A stretch of DNA of 49,815 nt, from contig JAGOLX010000045.1 in assembly GCA_017993835.1 (NCBI GenBank), positions 1-49,815 of the forward strand. Direction: 5' to 3'. Position numbers and translations under genes: made by a program. Source of the DNA: Phycisphaerae bacterium (GTDB lineage Bacteria; Planctomycetota; Phycisphaerae; Sedimentisphaerales; Anaerobacaceae). Below are positions 33,209 through 41,782 of the stretch, one piece after another (positions within the stretch are counted from its first letter, which is position 1; each line of letters starts with the position of its first letter). The notes under the pieces were generated by a model that saw only the letters and a program-made list of their open reading frames with translations, did no database searches and was not told the DNA's origin.

Positions 33209-35140
33209 TCAGGCGTCGTCCTCGAGTTCCGGTTCGGCGGACCAGCCGATGATCTCGTCCAGCCACTCGGCGGCCCCGGTCGTCTCGTGCCAGGCCTTCG
33301 CCAGAACATCCGCGCAGAAGGTCGCCTCCTCGTCATAGAACAGGGAACGACCGTCGGGCGTTGGCTTCGGGAATGCCTGGCCTTTCATGAGGTACTCCGC
33401 AGCGGTCGGGTTGTTCTTGATCGCTTGGTGCAGGTGCCTGCGGGCCGTAGGGGTGTCCCCTTTCTTCCGGAAGGCGAGCAGGGCGCGAGTGTAATCCCAC
33501 GTGCAGTTGCCCTGATCGCTCTTGTTCTGTCTGAGGAGCTGCTCGACCTCCTGATCCCTGCCCAGGCGCAACAGGCACGGCCAGAACCAGAATCGAACGG
33601 CTTGATTGTCATCGGGATTCAGGCGGAGCAGCTCGCGGAAATGGTCGGTTGCCTCCTGGAGTCGGCCCACCTCGTTGAGGCAATGGGCCAGGCGGAATTG
33701 CGCTCGCACATAAGGACGGGTCTCGATGATGTCCCAGAAGTGACCGGCGTCCTTCTCGAAGACCTCGGGGGCCAGGGTCCGCTCGGCCGCCTGCACGGCC
33801 CGCGTGTAGTATTCGAGCTGCTTGTCCCGAACGGGCGTCCGCTCGCCCAGCAGGATGTAGGCATCGGCGCAGTTCGGATCGACCGCCAGGGCCTTGCGGG
33901 CCATATGGATCTGCTTGCGTCCCTTGACGCTGTAGGCCCGAAAGACGATGTCCTGGGCCTCCTCCAGCGGCGTCTCGGGCTCAAACTCCTCGATCCTCTT
34001 GCCGAGGAAGTTGGCTTGGATGAACGCCTCGTATTCCTCACGCGTCTTGAAGTCTTTCCCCTGCATCGCGCGTTCCATGTGCGCCGCGATTCGGTCCATG
34101 ACCAGCGGACTGGCCAGGGGCAGGTTGGGGTCTCTGGGACGCTCGGGGGCCAGCACGTCGGGCAGTGTGAATGCGAACTCTATCGGCTCGTCGAAGGTGT
34201 CCACCTGTTTGCGCCAGCGGCCGGAGTCGAACTCCTGCTCCGTGGACTGGGCCAGAGCCCGCATGAAGCCCTCGAAGAAGGCCAACTCCAACGGGCCGGG
34301 GCGATGGTAAGGGCTCTTGACCTCGTAGCAGATCGCAAAGGGATACGCATCCGGCCCGGCCACCGGCAGGTCGTACCGCTCCCAGAGATCCACGTCGCCG
34401 AAGGGGAGGCTTGTCATCGGGCCGAAACGCAGGAGCCAGTACCGTCCACCCATCATCTGTTCCTGGCCCGGGTTGGCGACGAACCGCTCGAAACCGGCCC
34501 GGGACTCGTGGAAGGCCAGGCCGATGAGCCCGCCGTTGGACCCGAGGACGGACACGTGGCGCAGAACTGGCTCGACGTCGGGCGACTCCAGGACGATGAG
34601 GTCGTCGTTGGCCAGCAGTTCCCACGGCCGAGCCCGGTAGAACTCCCCCGCCGCGGCGGTATAGGCCCGCATCATCTCGACGGTGACGCCCTCGGTGTCC
34701 ATCGGACCACAGGGCATCGGGTAGTAGGGTCGGCTTGCCTCGGCTGCGTCGGTCAGGCTGCGTTCGAGAATGAACGACTTCGCGATCAACTCGACCGTGA
34801 TCTCGGCACCTTGGAGCTGGTCGCGGAGGTGTTCGGCCAGAACGGGATCGCAGACCTGGACCTTCCCCGGCCTGTAGCCTGCGAGCTTCTTGTCGTACGC
34901 CAGATCGACGAGGGCGTCGAGGAGGGCTTCGGATTGATCTGTGGGTTCTGTGTAACCGTCGGACAGGAAGGCCGCCCGAGTTTGCAGGCTGACCCAGCCG
35001 GCCGCCCACGAACGGATCGGGTCGGGAAGTCCTTCGTCATCCGCCCGAACCCAAAGGGGCAACCTCGTGATTCCGCCCTGCCAGACTTCCCTCGGGTGTT
35101 GGGGCAGACGTCGGAGCCGCTCTGCCTGGAAGTTTATCAT
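33209..35140 (-). CDS. Large TPR-containing cytoplasmic protein
   Basis: A 643-residue soluble protein without signal peptide. The N-terminal 350 residues are a mixed domain that I do not recognise (GITRLPLWVRADDEGLPDPI, WVSLQTRAAFLSDGYTEPTD, then LEPFA-like hydrophobic segments); the C-terminal part from about 400 is a run of tetratricopeptide helices: HMARKALAVDPNCADAYILL, FRLAHCLNEVGRLQEATDHF, RELLRLNPDDNQAVRFW and RRHLHQAIKNNPTAAEYLM. The spacing recalls ST7-like TPR proteins. The start lies inside an A/T-rich simple sequence (35120-35165) and has no clear ribosome binding site, so the true start may be internal. It is 92 nt downstream of tRNA-Ser on the same strand. Confidence 0.65.
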   Translation of the reverse strand: MINFQAERLRRLPQHPREVWQGGITRLPLWVRADDEGLPDPIRSWAAGWVSLQTRAAFLSDGYTEPTDQSEALLDALVDLAYDKKLAGYRPGKVQVCDPVLAEHLRDQLQGAEITVELIAKSFILERSLTDAAEASRPYYPMPCGPMDTEGVTVEMMRAYTAAAGEFYRARPWELLANDDLIVLESPDVEPVLRHVSVLGSNGGLIGLAFHESRAGFERFVANPGQEQMMGGRYWLLRFGPMTSLPFGDVDLWERYDLPVAGPDAYPFAICYEVKSPYHRPGPLELAFFEGFMRALAQSTEQEFDSGRWRKQVDTFDEPIEFAFTLPDVLAPERPRDPNLPLASPLVMDRIAAHMERAMQGKDFKTREEYEAFIQANFLGKRIEEFEPETPLEEAQDIVFRAYSVKGRKQIHMARKALAVDPNCADAYILLGERTPVRDKQLEYYTRAVQAAERTLAPEVFEKDAGHFWDIIETRPYVRAQFRLAHCLNEVGRLQEATDHFRELLRLNPDDNQAVRFWFWPCLLRLGRDQEVEQLLRQNKSDQGNCTWDYTRALLAFRKKGDTPTARRHLHQAIKNNPTAAEYLMKGQAFPKPTPDGRSLFYDEEATFCADVLAKAWHETTGAAEWLDEIIGWSAEPELEDDA

Positions 35141-35232
35141 ATCGATTATGGATTATGGATGATTGATGATTCTCGCAGTCCACTCCTTCCGCTTCAATTA
35201 TCGATAATCGACCATCCATCCTCAATGATTAC

Positions 35233-35320
35233 CGGAGAGGGCGGGATTCGAACCCGCGGTAGAGATAAACCCTACACGGCCTTTCCAAGACCGCTCCTTA
35301 GGCCACTCGGACACCTCTCC
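35233..35320 (-). tRNA. tRNA-Ser (GGA)
   Basis: An 88-nt class II tRNA read on the minus strand. The acceptor GGAGAGG pairs with CCTCTCC; the anticodon arm is CGGTC-TTGGAAA-GGCCG with anticodon GGA (complement of 35284-35286); a long variable arm and the T-arm GCGGGTTCGAATCCCGC are complete. The discriminator base is G (35233), and CCA is not encoded. GGA reads UCC and UCU serine codons. Confidence 0.95.
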
Positions 35321-35350
35321 AACGGCCGACCTGCACCGTTTGGAACCCTG

Positions 35351-35378
35351 ATTCTACGATAAATCGTCCAAAAGACAA
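35351..35378 (-). promoter_or_regulatory. Promoter for tRNA-Ser
   Basis: On the minus strand TTGTCT (complement of 35373-35378) and TAGAAT (complement of 35351-35356) are 16 nt apart, with the tRNA beginning about 30 nt downstream of the -10 element. Confidence 0.5.
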
Positions 35379-35473
35379 GCCCCCATGACAAAAACATGGT
35401 GCAGAGGGGGGCATCCGGCCTTTTTCCGCGTGAAGATGAACCACCGGGACGGTAAGAGAGACTGAATATACAG

Positions 35474-36019
35474 ATGGATGATTGCCCAGAGCAACCTGTT
35501 GACGAACTGCTGGTGATGGATTGCCAGGACGGCAGCCGCAAGGCCATGGAGCAGCTTGTCTGGCGGTGGCAGAAGCGGCTGTGGCGCTACGCCCTGCGGC
35601 TCACCGGCGACTCCCATGCCGCCTGGGACGTGACCCAGGAGAGCTGGCTGGCCGTCGTCCGGGGCATCTCCCGGCTGAACGATCCGGCCCGGTTTGGCCC
35701 GTGGGTCTACCGGATCGTGACGAACAAGGCGGACGACTGGATCAGGAAACGCTCCAGGATGACGCCGCTGCCGCCGGATTATGACCGGGAAGCCCGCCAG
35801 GCGGCCGGCCCGCAAGCGGATGTCGCGGCCTGTGATCTGAACGACGTGCTGCATCGGCTCTCCCATGCAGCGAGAACCGTGTTGACGCTCTACTACCTGG
35901 AGGGCTTCGCTCTGGCCGACGTCGCGGCGGTCCTGCGCGTGCCGCAGGGGACCGTCAAATCGCGACTGCACGCGGCACGAAATGAACTGAAGGCCCTCTG
36001 GGGCGAAACACCTGAATGA
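35474..36019 (+). CDS. ECF-type RNA polymerase sigma factor (module 1)
   Basis: A 181-residue ECF sigma factor. Region 2 runs from about residue 15 to 80 (AMEQLVWRWQKRLWRYALRL, DVTQESWLAVVRGISRL, WVYRIVTNKADDWIRKRSRM), and region 4 from about 120 to 172 (LSHAARTVLTLYYLEGFALA, DVAAVLRVPQGTVKSRLHAA). It directs RNA polymerase to a small regulon, and its activity is normally held by a membrane partner. The gene directly downstream (13-nt gap) encodes a two-helix membrane protein, and a deacetylase gene follows, so the three probably form one operon. The start has no strong ribosome binding site. Confidence 0.9.
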   Translation: MDDCPEQPVDELLVMDCQDGSRKAMEQLVWRWQKRLWRYALRLTGDSHAAWDVTQESWLAVVRGISRLNDPARFGPWVYRIVTNKADDWIRKRSRMTPLPPDYDREARQAAGPQADVAACDLNDVLHRLSHAARTVLTLYYLEGFALADVAAVLRVPQGTVKSRLHAARNELKALWGETPE

Positions 36020-36032
36020 AGGAGACGCGACA

Positions 36033-36407
36033 ATGAACGATGATATCCGCAAGATTCTCGATGACACGTATGACGATTCCCGAGAGGATTCCCTCCGCAC
36101 GATGATCGGCGATCTTTACAGCCGCAAGATGCTGTCCACCACGGTGCTGATCTGGTTCTGGGCAATCGTCTTTCTCGTGGCCGCGGGCTACGCCGCCATG
36201 AAGTTCTTTGAAACCGACGAGACCCAGAGCCAGATCATGTACGCAGCCCTCTTCGTCTGCCTCGTGCAGTTCATCGGGCTGATGAAGGTCTTCGCCTGGC
36301 AGATGATGGCCCGCAACAGCGTCAAGCGGGAGATCAAGCGGTTGGAACTCCGCATAGCGGAATTGGCAAAAGCACTGGACAAAACCGCGCACGCAGGTTC
36401 TCATTGA
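36033..36407 (+). CDS. Small two-helix membrane protein, likely sigma factor partner (DUF6768-like)
   Basis: A 124-residue membrane protein: a soluble N-terminus (MNDDIRKILDDTYDDSREDS), two helices (about 36-55 and 66-85), and a charged C-terminal helix (RNSVKREIKRLELRIAELAK) with heptad spacing that could form a coiled coil. It resembles small proteins that follow ECF sigma genes in planctomycetes (DUF6768-like, from memory). A role as anti-sigma regulator is inferred from position: it starts 13 nt after the sigma stop, with a strong AAGGAG. It has no zinc-finger motif, unlike the ZAS-type anti-sigma at 46087. Confidence 0.65.
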   Translation: MNDDIRKILDDTYDDSREDSLRTMIGDLYSRKMLSTTVLIWFWAIVFLVAAGYAAMKFFETDETQSQIMYAALFVCLVQFIGLMKVFAWQMMARNSVKREIKRLELRIAELAKALDKTAHAGSH

Positions 36408-36438
36408 GCGCCCCCGACGGGTGTGAAAGGAGAATCGA

Positions 36439-37407
36439 ATGATGGCAAGTCACTGCGTCCAGGCGATTGCAGCGGTCACTGTTTTGCTGGTGGGTGGTGT
36501 CGAAGCAAGGGTGCAGCCGGCGACTTATGCCGAGCGGCTCGGCTGGCCCAGCGGGACCCGGGTTGTCATCTTCCACGTCGACGATGCCGGCATGTCCTAC
36601 GACTCCAATAAGGGCACGACGCAGGCCATCGAGCAGGGGGTTGCCACCTCGACGAGCGTCATGATGCCCTGTCCCTGGGTGCCACAGTTCGCGGCCTACG
36701 TGAAGGAACACCCGCAGATCGATGCGGGCATCCACCTGACCCTCAACGCGGAGTGGAAGAACTATCGGTGGGGACCGGTCGCAGGGCATTCCGTCGTGCC
36801 GGGACTGGTCGATGAGCACGGCTACCTCTGGAACGACGTCGGAGACGTGGTCGCTCACGCGACGCCAGACGAGTTCGAGGCCGAGATCCGAGCCCAGCTC
36901 GACAAAGCCCTGGCGATGGGAATCCAGCCGACGCATCTCGACAGTCACATGGGTACGTGCTTTCAGCCGCAGTTCATCGAGCGGTATGTGAAGGTGGGCA
37001 TCGAAAAACGGATTCCGGTCCTGATCTTTGCCGGCCACCTCCAGCACATCGGCGAGGAGGTAGGCCTGTTCCGTCCGATGCTCGAAGTCCTGGCGAAGCA
37101 GGTCTGGGACGCGGGCCTGCCTGTGATCGACGACCTCGTGACCAGGCCGACGAACGCGAGCGATTTCGCGGAGCGCAGGCGGGAACTGATCGAATTGCTC
37201 CGCCAGATGAAGCCCGGCGTCACGGAGATCATCGTCCACTGCACCGCGCCGACGGAGGTCTTCCAGCACATTTCCGGCTCAGGTGCGACCCGCGAGGCGG
37301 AACTGAAGCTGATGCTCGACCCGGGCGTCCGCGCCTTCATCGAGGACCAGGGCATCATCCTGACCACTTGGCGGGAACTGAAATCCCGACGTGCCGACGC
37401 ACACTGA
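36439..37407 (+). CDS. ChbG/YdjC-family carbohydrate deacetylase, exported
   Basis: A 322-residue protein of the ChbG/YdjC/HpnK family, metal-dependent hydrolases that remove acetyl groups from N-acetylated sugars. A signal peptide (VQAIAAVTVLLVGGVEA) precedes the domain, unusual since most ChbG proteins are cytoplasmic. Family motifs: VVIFHVDDAGMS (Asp-Asp pair, metal), GIHLTLNAEW (His), THLDSHMG (His-x-x-x-His), and a late RPTNASDF followed by a C-terminal MLDPGVRAFIEDQGIILTTW. Two start ATGs (36439, 36442) follow AAAGGAG. Preceded by the ECF sigma module at a 31-nt gap, so its expression may depend on that sigma factor. Confidence 0.85.
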   Translation: MMASHCVQAIAAVTVLLVGGVEARVQPATYAERLGWPSGTRVVIFHVDDAGMSYDSNKGTTQAIEQGVATSTSVMMPCPWVPQFAAYVKEHPQIDAGIHLTLNAEWKNYRWGPVAGHSVVPGLVDEHGYLWNDVGDVVAHATPDEFEAEIRAQLDKALAMGIQPTHLDSHMGTCFQPQFIERYVKVGIEKRIPVLIFAGHLQHIGEEVGLFRPMLEVLAKQVWDAGLPVIDDLVTRPTNASDFAERRRELIELLRQMKPGVTEIIVHCTAPTEVFQHISGSGATREAELKLMLDPGVRAFIEDQGIILTTWRELKSRRADAH

Positions 37408-37718
37408 ATGATGTGGACAGAGTGTTGGAGCCGTGAATCCACTCCGCCAAGGGGTGATTTGCACAACCGGTGATAGCTTCGCGAGAGTGCCCTATTCTTT
37501 GGGCTCTTGCGCAGACCCTGATGCGTTTCCGCCTGGATCGAGTCTGTGCCCTATGTTTCTCTTCCACTCCGGCCAGCTTTTGAAGATCCTTCGCGCCTCG
37601 ATGAAATGTGCAGGGCAACTGCGATCCGCCAGTTTTGGGGTGCTGTTGCAGTTGCCCCCAGGCGATTTACTGTTATCCTGTGCCTGTCCCATTTCCACTC
37701 TCCAGTCCCTGCCGATAC
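37408..37718. other. Spacer with remnants downstream of the truncated deaminase
   Basis: No intact gene. On the minus strand, short frames follow the deaminase stop, for example 37492-37698 (68 codons, containing CPAHFIEARRIFKSWPEWKR). None carries the HAE or PCxxC zinc motifs expected for the missing deaminase end. It may be decayed 3' sequence or replaced DNA. Confidence 0.4.
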
Positions 37719-38699
37719 TCAGCGAATCTCTTCGTCACGTCCACTTCTTGATCCAGGTAGCAGTAGGGCAACATCTGTATTCTTGCTGTCCACGTACTCA
37801 CATGCCTCGCGGTCGTATTCGGGCCAATACAAACCACCACCCGGCTTGGGGCAGTCATTGGCTCCGGTGGCGAGGATCTCATTGTCGCGGGCTATGACCG
37901 CTCCCACTTGGCGTGAGAGGTCCGCTGATCTCAGAGCAGAGGTGAACGCCATGAACATGGCGTATTCATCGAAGTTGGGCGTGATGTAGGGATTCCCGAA
38001 GACGAGATCGAGTATTCGCCACAGGCTGTTTTTCCAAGCGGTATCCTGATCACTGAGATGGATGAAGAAATCTGCGAGATGGAATGTGTCACGCGTGTGC
38101 TGGCCGTGGCCCTCCACCTCGTCCTCATCTCGTTTGATCAGTTCTTCCGCCTGTGCCGCATCCATTCCCTTTTCCTTCAGCAGATAGTCACGGCGTGTGT
38201 CTTTGCTGGAGTACACCCCGAAAAGGTAGAATCCATCGGCATAGACGCGTCGAAGGCGTCTCACCTCTTCCGGATGTTTCAGGGAACTGACTATGTAGGT
38301 AATGCGGTGTCCGGGCTCAACGTTCCTATGATCATCACACGTTCTCCCCCGGAAGATCTCCGAGCAGACCCCCATCGCAAGAATCGAATTGTCACCCGAC
38401 GACTGACGCGCTCGGTTACCTCGGTCGATGAATGTGCTTATGCGATCGAATTCGGACATGAACGAGGAAGGGATGTCGTCGTACAGCACGCTAATGACAT
38501 CATGCGATACGCTGATCTGTCTCGTATCGTACTTAAAGAGCTTGAGTCTATCTGCGATGGCCTCAGCTACCCGCTTCTGTTGTGTACCCACCGCACCGAC
38601 GAGCCCAATCACAATCTCAGTGTCTCTGAAGACACCGTCGGGGGACTTGTGGGCGTGCTCATCCGGACTATTGTCGACAGCAGGCCTATCCTCACACAC
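37719..38699 (-). pseudogene. dcdV: Truncated anti-phage dCTP deaminase (DcdV/AvcD-like)
   Basis: A 326-residue product of a family of about 500-600 residues. It has the N-terminal P-loop-like domain (EIVIGLVGAVGTQQKRVAEA, about 28-47), the linking segment with SSKDTRRDYLLKEKGMD and DTFHLADFFIHLS, and the start of the deoxycytidylate deaminase domain (MFMAFTSALRSADLSRQVGA followed by GGGLYWPEYD). The frame then ends before the catalytic HAE and PCxxC zinc motifs, so it cannot deaminate. Intact relatives deplete dCTP during infection and are restrained by a small RNA. Another frame continues past the break (37673-37882: YCYLDQEVDVTKRFAEYRQG), pointing to a frameshift. The start is a GTG with AGAGGAG 6 nt upstream. 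Confidence 0.78.
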
Positions 38700-38818
38700 G
38701 ACGGACTCCTCTGCTCAGTAGTCAACGTCTCTCAACTCGGCCAATCCACGCACTCTCGCGTACCTTCTCCGCGTCTTGTCCCGATCTTGAACATGGCGGC
38801 TCCACTGCCACAACCAAC

Positions 38819-38847
38819 AGTGTAGCAGCAACCCGCGTTGGAGTCAA
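38819..38847 (-). promoter_or_regulatory. Promoter for the truncated deaminase gene
   Basis: On the minus strand TTGACT (complement of 38842-38847) and TACACT (complement of 38819-38824) are 17 nt apart. The leader to the GTG start would be about 113 nt, enough room for the repressor RNA known upstream of other dcdV genes, but I see no convincing structure. Confidence 0.5.
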
Positions 38848-38968
38848 GTATCAGGAACCCGCGAGTTCCCGGTCTTGGGCGCCCTCTGCACCTGGTTCTT
38901 CGCGAATCACCGAAGGCGGAGACGACGAGGAATTCATGCCATTCACTACAGCCAAAGAGAGCCCAGTC

Positions 38969-40261
38969 CTACGCCTGCTGCTCGTGGAATTCGCCGGCGA
39001 TCTTGGTGAACAGGTAGATCGCGACGATGCCGACCACCACATTGCCGGCCAGGACGTACCAGACGTACTCGGGGTGTCCGGCCTTCTCCAGGTAGCCGTA
39101 GAGCGTGTCGTACGTCACGCCGCTGAGCAGGCCGCCAATGGCGGTGGCGAGGAAGTTCGAGCCCATGTACAAACCTGCTTTCTCCTTGGGTGCGATCCAG
39201 GTGATGTATTCCTGGATTCTCGGCGAGGAGATCATCTCTCCGACCGCGAACAGGAAGATCCCGAGGAACACCAGCGACGACGAGGAGACGGGGGCCAAGC
39301 CCAGGACCACGAAACCGGCGGCGGCAATGGCCAGTCCCCAGAGGAAGGCAGGGATGGGACGGGCCTTCTCCACGATCCTCGATACGAGGAGCTGGAAGAC
39401 CATGATGATGTAGCCGGTGTGGGAGATGGTCTCGCCCAGGATGTGCCGGACGTGGTTTTCGTCCTCGGCGGAGAACAGGTTCGCAAACGTGGTTCCGAAC
39501 ACGCTCCGGATCGTCACGTACAACTGAGCGGTGTCGGTGGCCTTCTCCACGTACAGGGCGCAGAGGTTGAAGAACGCCCAGAAGGGAAGCCAGAAGAAGA
39601 CGCCCAGCAGCACGAGAAAGGTGGAGAATCTCACGTCCGCCAGGGTCCTGCCGATATCCTTGAGCTTGCGTCCCAGCGTGACCCCTTCGATCTGTCGCGG
39701 CGGCTCCTTGTAGAACAGAATCGTAATGACCAGCATCAGCCCGATGGCGACGGCCGCGGCGCCAAAAGCGTAGTTCCAGGAGATGACGCGCAGCCTGCCT
39801 GCGACGATCGGGCCGAACGAGGCGCCCACGTTGACCATCGCATAGAAGATCGCGAAACCGAGGGTCTTGTTCGTCCCGTCGGTCACGGCGCGAACCGTGC
39901 CCGAAATCAGCGGTTTGAAGATCCCTGCGGCCAAGCCAATGCTGAGCATGGTCAGGACAATCCCGGAATAGGACTTCGTCAGGAGCAGCAGCAGGATCGA
40001 TGGCAGGTACGCCAGGTAAGAAACGATCAGCACCTTCTTGAAGCCGAACCGGTCGGCGAATGTACCGGAGATGACCGGGATGAGGTAGGAGAACAGCAGG
40101 AAGATCGTCCGGATGACGCCGAGCTTGCTCATGCTGAAGCCCAGATGGTCGCTCACGTAGATGGCAAAGCCCATGTAGATGCCGTAGTAGGCGAATCGTT
40201 CCAGGACCTCGATGCTGTTGGCAACCCAGAACACGGGGGGGAAGGCGGTTCGTTTTTCCAT
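38969..40261 (-). CDS. POT/MFS-family peptide or sugar transporter
   Basis: A 430-residue transporter with about twelve helices. The N-terminal block PPVFWVANSIEVLERFAYYG (about 7-26, with the E-x-x-E-R-F-x-Y-Y-G signature) and the later GTFADRFGFKKVLIVSYLAY are hallmarks of proton-dependent oligopeptide transporters, though the family also takes other solutes. C-terminal helices end in VVGIVAIYLFTKIAGEFHEQ. The start at 40261 has GGAG 9 nt upstream; the frame remains open to 40360 without a better site. It is the last gene of a leftward sulfatase operon (70 nt after the second sulfatase), suggesting import of desulfated breakdown products, which would be unusual for a POT protein. Confidence 0.82.
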   Translation of the reverse strand: MEKRTAFPPVFWVANSIEVLERFAYYGIYMGFAIYVSDHLGFSMSKLGVIRTIFLLFSYLIPVISGTFADRFGFKKVLIVSYLAYLPSILLLLLTKSYSGIVLTMLSIGLAAGIFKPLISGTVRAVTDGTNKTLGFAIFYAMVNVGASFGPIVAGRLRVISWNYAFGAAAVAIGLMLVITILFYKEPPRQIEGVTLGRKLKDIGRTLADVRFSTFLVLLGVFFWLPFWAFFNLCALYVEKATDTAQLYVTIRSVFGTTFANLFSAEDENHVRHILGETISHTGYIIMVFQLLVSRIVEKARPIPAFLWGLAIAAAGFVVLGLAPVSSSSLVFLGIFLFAVGEMISSPRIQEYITWIAPKEKAGLYMGSNFLATAIGGLLSGVTYDTLYGYLEKAGHPEYVWYVLAGNVVVGIVAIYLFTKIAGEFHEQQA

Positions 40262-40331
40262 GCAATCAATCTCCAAAGCCATCGGGTTCATTCCAACCGG
40301 GCGGCATTCTAACCCAGATCCCCTCGCTACG

Positions 40332-41771
40332 CTACGGGTTCTTCGCAATCCGTTCGGCAAGCTGGTCCTCGCCTGGGACCAGTTGGCTGCGGTGACGCTC
40401 GACCTCCGCGCGGAGGGCCGCGATCACGTCGGGATGGTCCTTGGCGATGTCGTACTTTTCCGACGGGTCGTGCCCGAGGTGATAGAGCAGGGGCGGGTCG
40501 TGCTCGACCGGTTTGTCGCTGCCGTAGCCCGATTGCGTGACGAAGTGTGCCTTGTACGGCCCTCTGCGGACCGCGAAGAGTTTCGTGCCGCGATAGTAGA
40601 ACATCGTGTCGCGCGGGCTGGGGCCCTCGCCGAAGAGGACCGGGCGCAGATCGAGACCATCGACCACGCGGTCGGTCGGGACCTCGGCGCCGCCCAGTCG
40701 CAGGATCGTCGTGTACAGGTCCATCGTCGCGCCCATGTCGTGGATCACGGCCGGTCGGATCGTACCGGGCCACCACGTGATGCAGGGCTCGCGCATGCCG
40801 CCTTCGAAGGTGCAGCCTTTGCCCTCGCGGAGCGGGCCTGCGGAGCCCCCATGCCGGTCGTACGCCAGCCAGGGCCCGTTGTCCGAGGTGAACACGACGA
40901 AGGTATTCTGGGCGAGCCCTTCACGCCGAAGTGTCTCCAGGACCCGCCCGATGCCCGAGTCGATCTCCTCGACGACGTCTCCGTACAAGCCGCGGGTGCT
41001 CGTGTTGCGGAAATCCTCCGAGCAGAACAGCGGCACGTGCGGCAGGTTGTGCGCCAGGTAGAGAAAGAAGGGCCGGCCCTTGTTCTGCTCGATGAAGCGG
41101 ACTGCTTCCTCGGTGTATCGTTTCGTGATCGTGTTCTGGTCGGCGGGTCGCTCGACGATCCGGTCGTTCCGCATCAACGGTACGTTCCAGTACTCGGCCT
41201 TTGGGTCCTGGAAAGCCGCGCGTCCCTTGGGGCCGCCCACGCGGTCCATGTCGTTGCTGTAGGGGATGCCGAAGTAGGAGTCGAAACCATTGTTCGTGGG
41301 CAGGTACTGGGGCAGATGGCCGAGATGCCACTTGCCGACGCAGGCACAGGTGTAGCCCTGCGGCTTGAGGGCTTCCGCGAGGGTGACTTCGCCCTGGGGC
41401 AGGCCTCTCGCGGAGTCCGGGAACAGGACCCGCCGGACGTCGCTGCACATCCCGCTGCGAATGGGCAGTCGCCCGGTCAGCAGAGCCGCCCGGCTTGGCG
41501 TGCATACCGACGCTCCCGCGTAGAAATCGGTCCACCGCTGGCCCTCGGCTGCCATGCGGTCCAGGTTGGGCGTGCGAATTGTCGGATGGCCGTAGCAGCC
41601 GAGGTCGCCATAACCCAGGTCGTCGCAAAAAATGATGACGAAGTTGGGTTTCCTGGCTGCTCTCTCTGCACCGAGCAGTCGTGCGACGCCGAGTGCCTTC
41701 CCCATTGCCACACCCGCTGCTCCCATGCCGGCCCATCGAATCAGTTCTCGTCGCGTCATGGCGTTCTTCAT
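40332..41771 (-). CDS. Tat-exported sulfatase B
   Basis: A 479-residue arylsulfatase-type enzyme that removes sulfate esters from glycans or other substrates. Signal: MTRRELIRWAGMGAAGVAMG (twin-arginine). Metal and catalytic residues: IIFCDDLGYGDLGCYG (46-61), formylglycine Cys90 in SVCTPSRAALLTGR, then GKWHLGHLPQYLP and TSDNGPWLAYD further on. Length is standard for the family. It begins 11 nt after the upstream sulfatase A stop, so the two are co-transcribed. Sequence likeness to sulfatase A (shared CTPSRAAL, GKWHLGH, SDNGPWL blocks) suggests an old duplication with changed substrate range. Confidence 0.92.
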   Translation of the reverse strand: MKNAMTRRELIRWAGMGAAGVAMGKALGVARLLGAERAARKPNFVIIFCDDLGYGDLGCYGHPTIRTPNLDRMAAEGQRWTDFYAGASVCTPSRAALLTGRLPIRSGMCSDVRRVLFPDSARGLPQGEVTLAEALKPQGYTCACVGKWHLGHLPQYLPTNNGFDSYFGIPYSNDMDRVGGPKGRAAFQDPKAEYWNVPLMRNDRIVERPADQNTITKRYTEEAVRFIEQNKGRPFFLYLAHNLPHVPLFCSEDFRNTSTRGLYGDVVEEIDSGIGRVLETLRREGLAQNTFVVFTSDNGPWLAYDRHGGSAGPLREGKGCTFEGGMREPCITWWPGTIRPAVIHDMGATMDLYTTILRLGGAEVPTDRVVDGLDLRPVLFGEGPSPRDTMFYYRGTKLFAVRRGPYKAHFVTQSGYGSDKPVEHDPPLLYHLGHDPSEKYDIAKDHPDVIAALRAEVERHRSQLVPGEDQLAERIAKNP

Positions 41772-41782
41772 GGTTGTCCCTT

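Noticed and set aside
33182-35362. Plus-strand open frame opposite the TPR protein, running through tRNA-Ser.
   Set aside because: It contains the complement of a complete tRNA and has no start signal; the minus-strand frame shows clear TPR helices.
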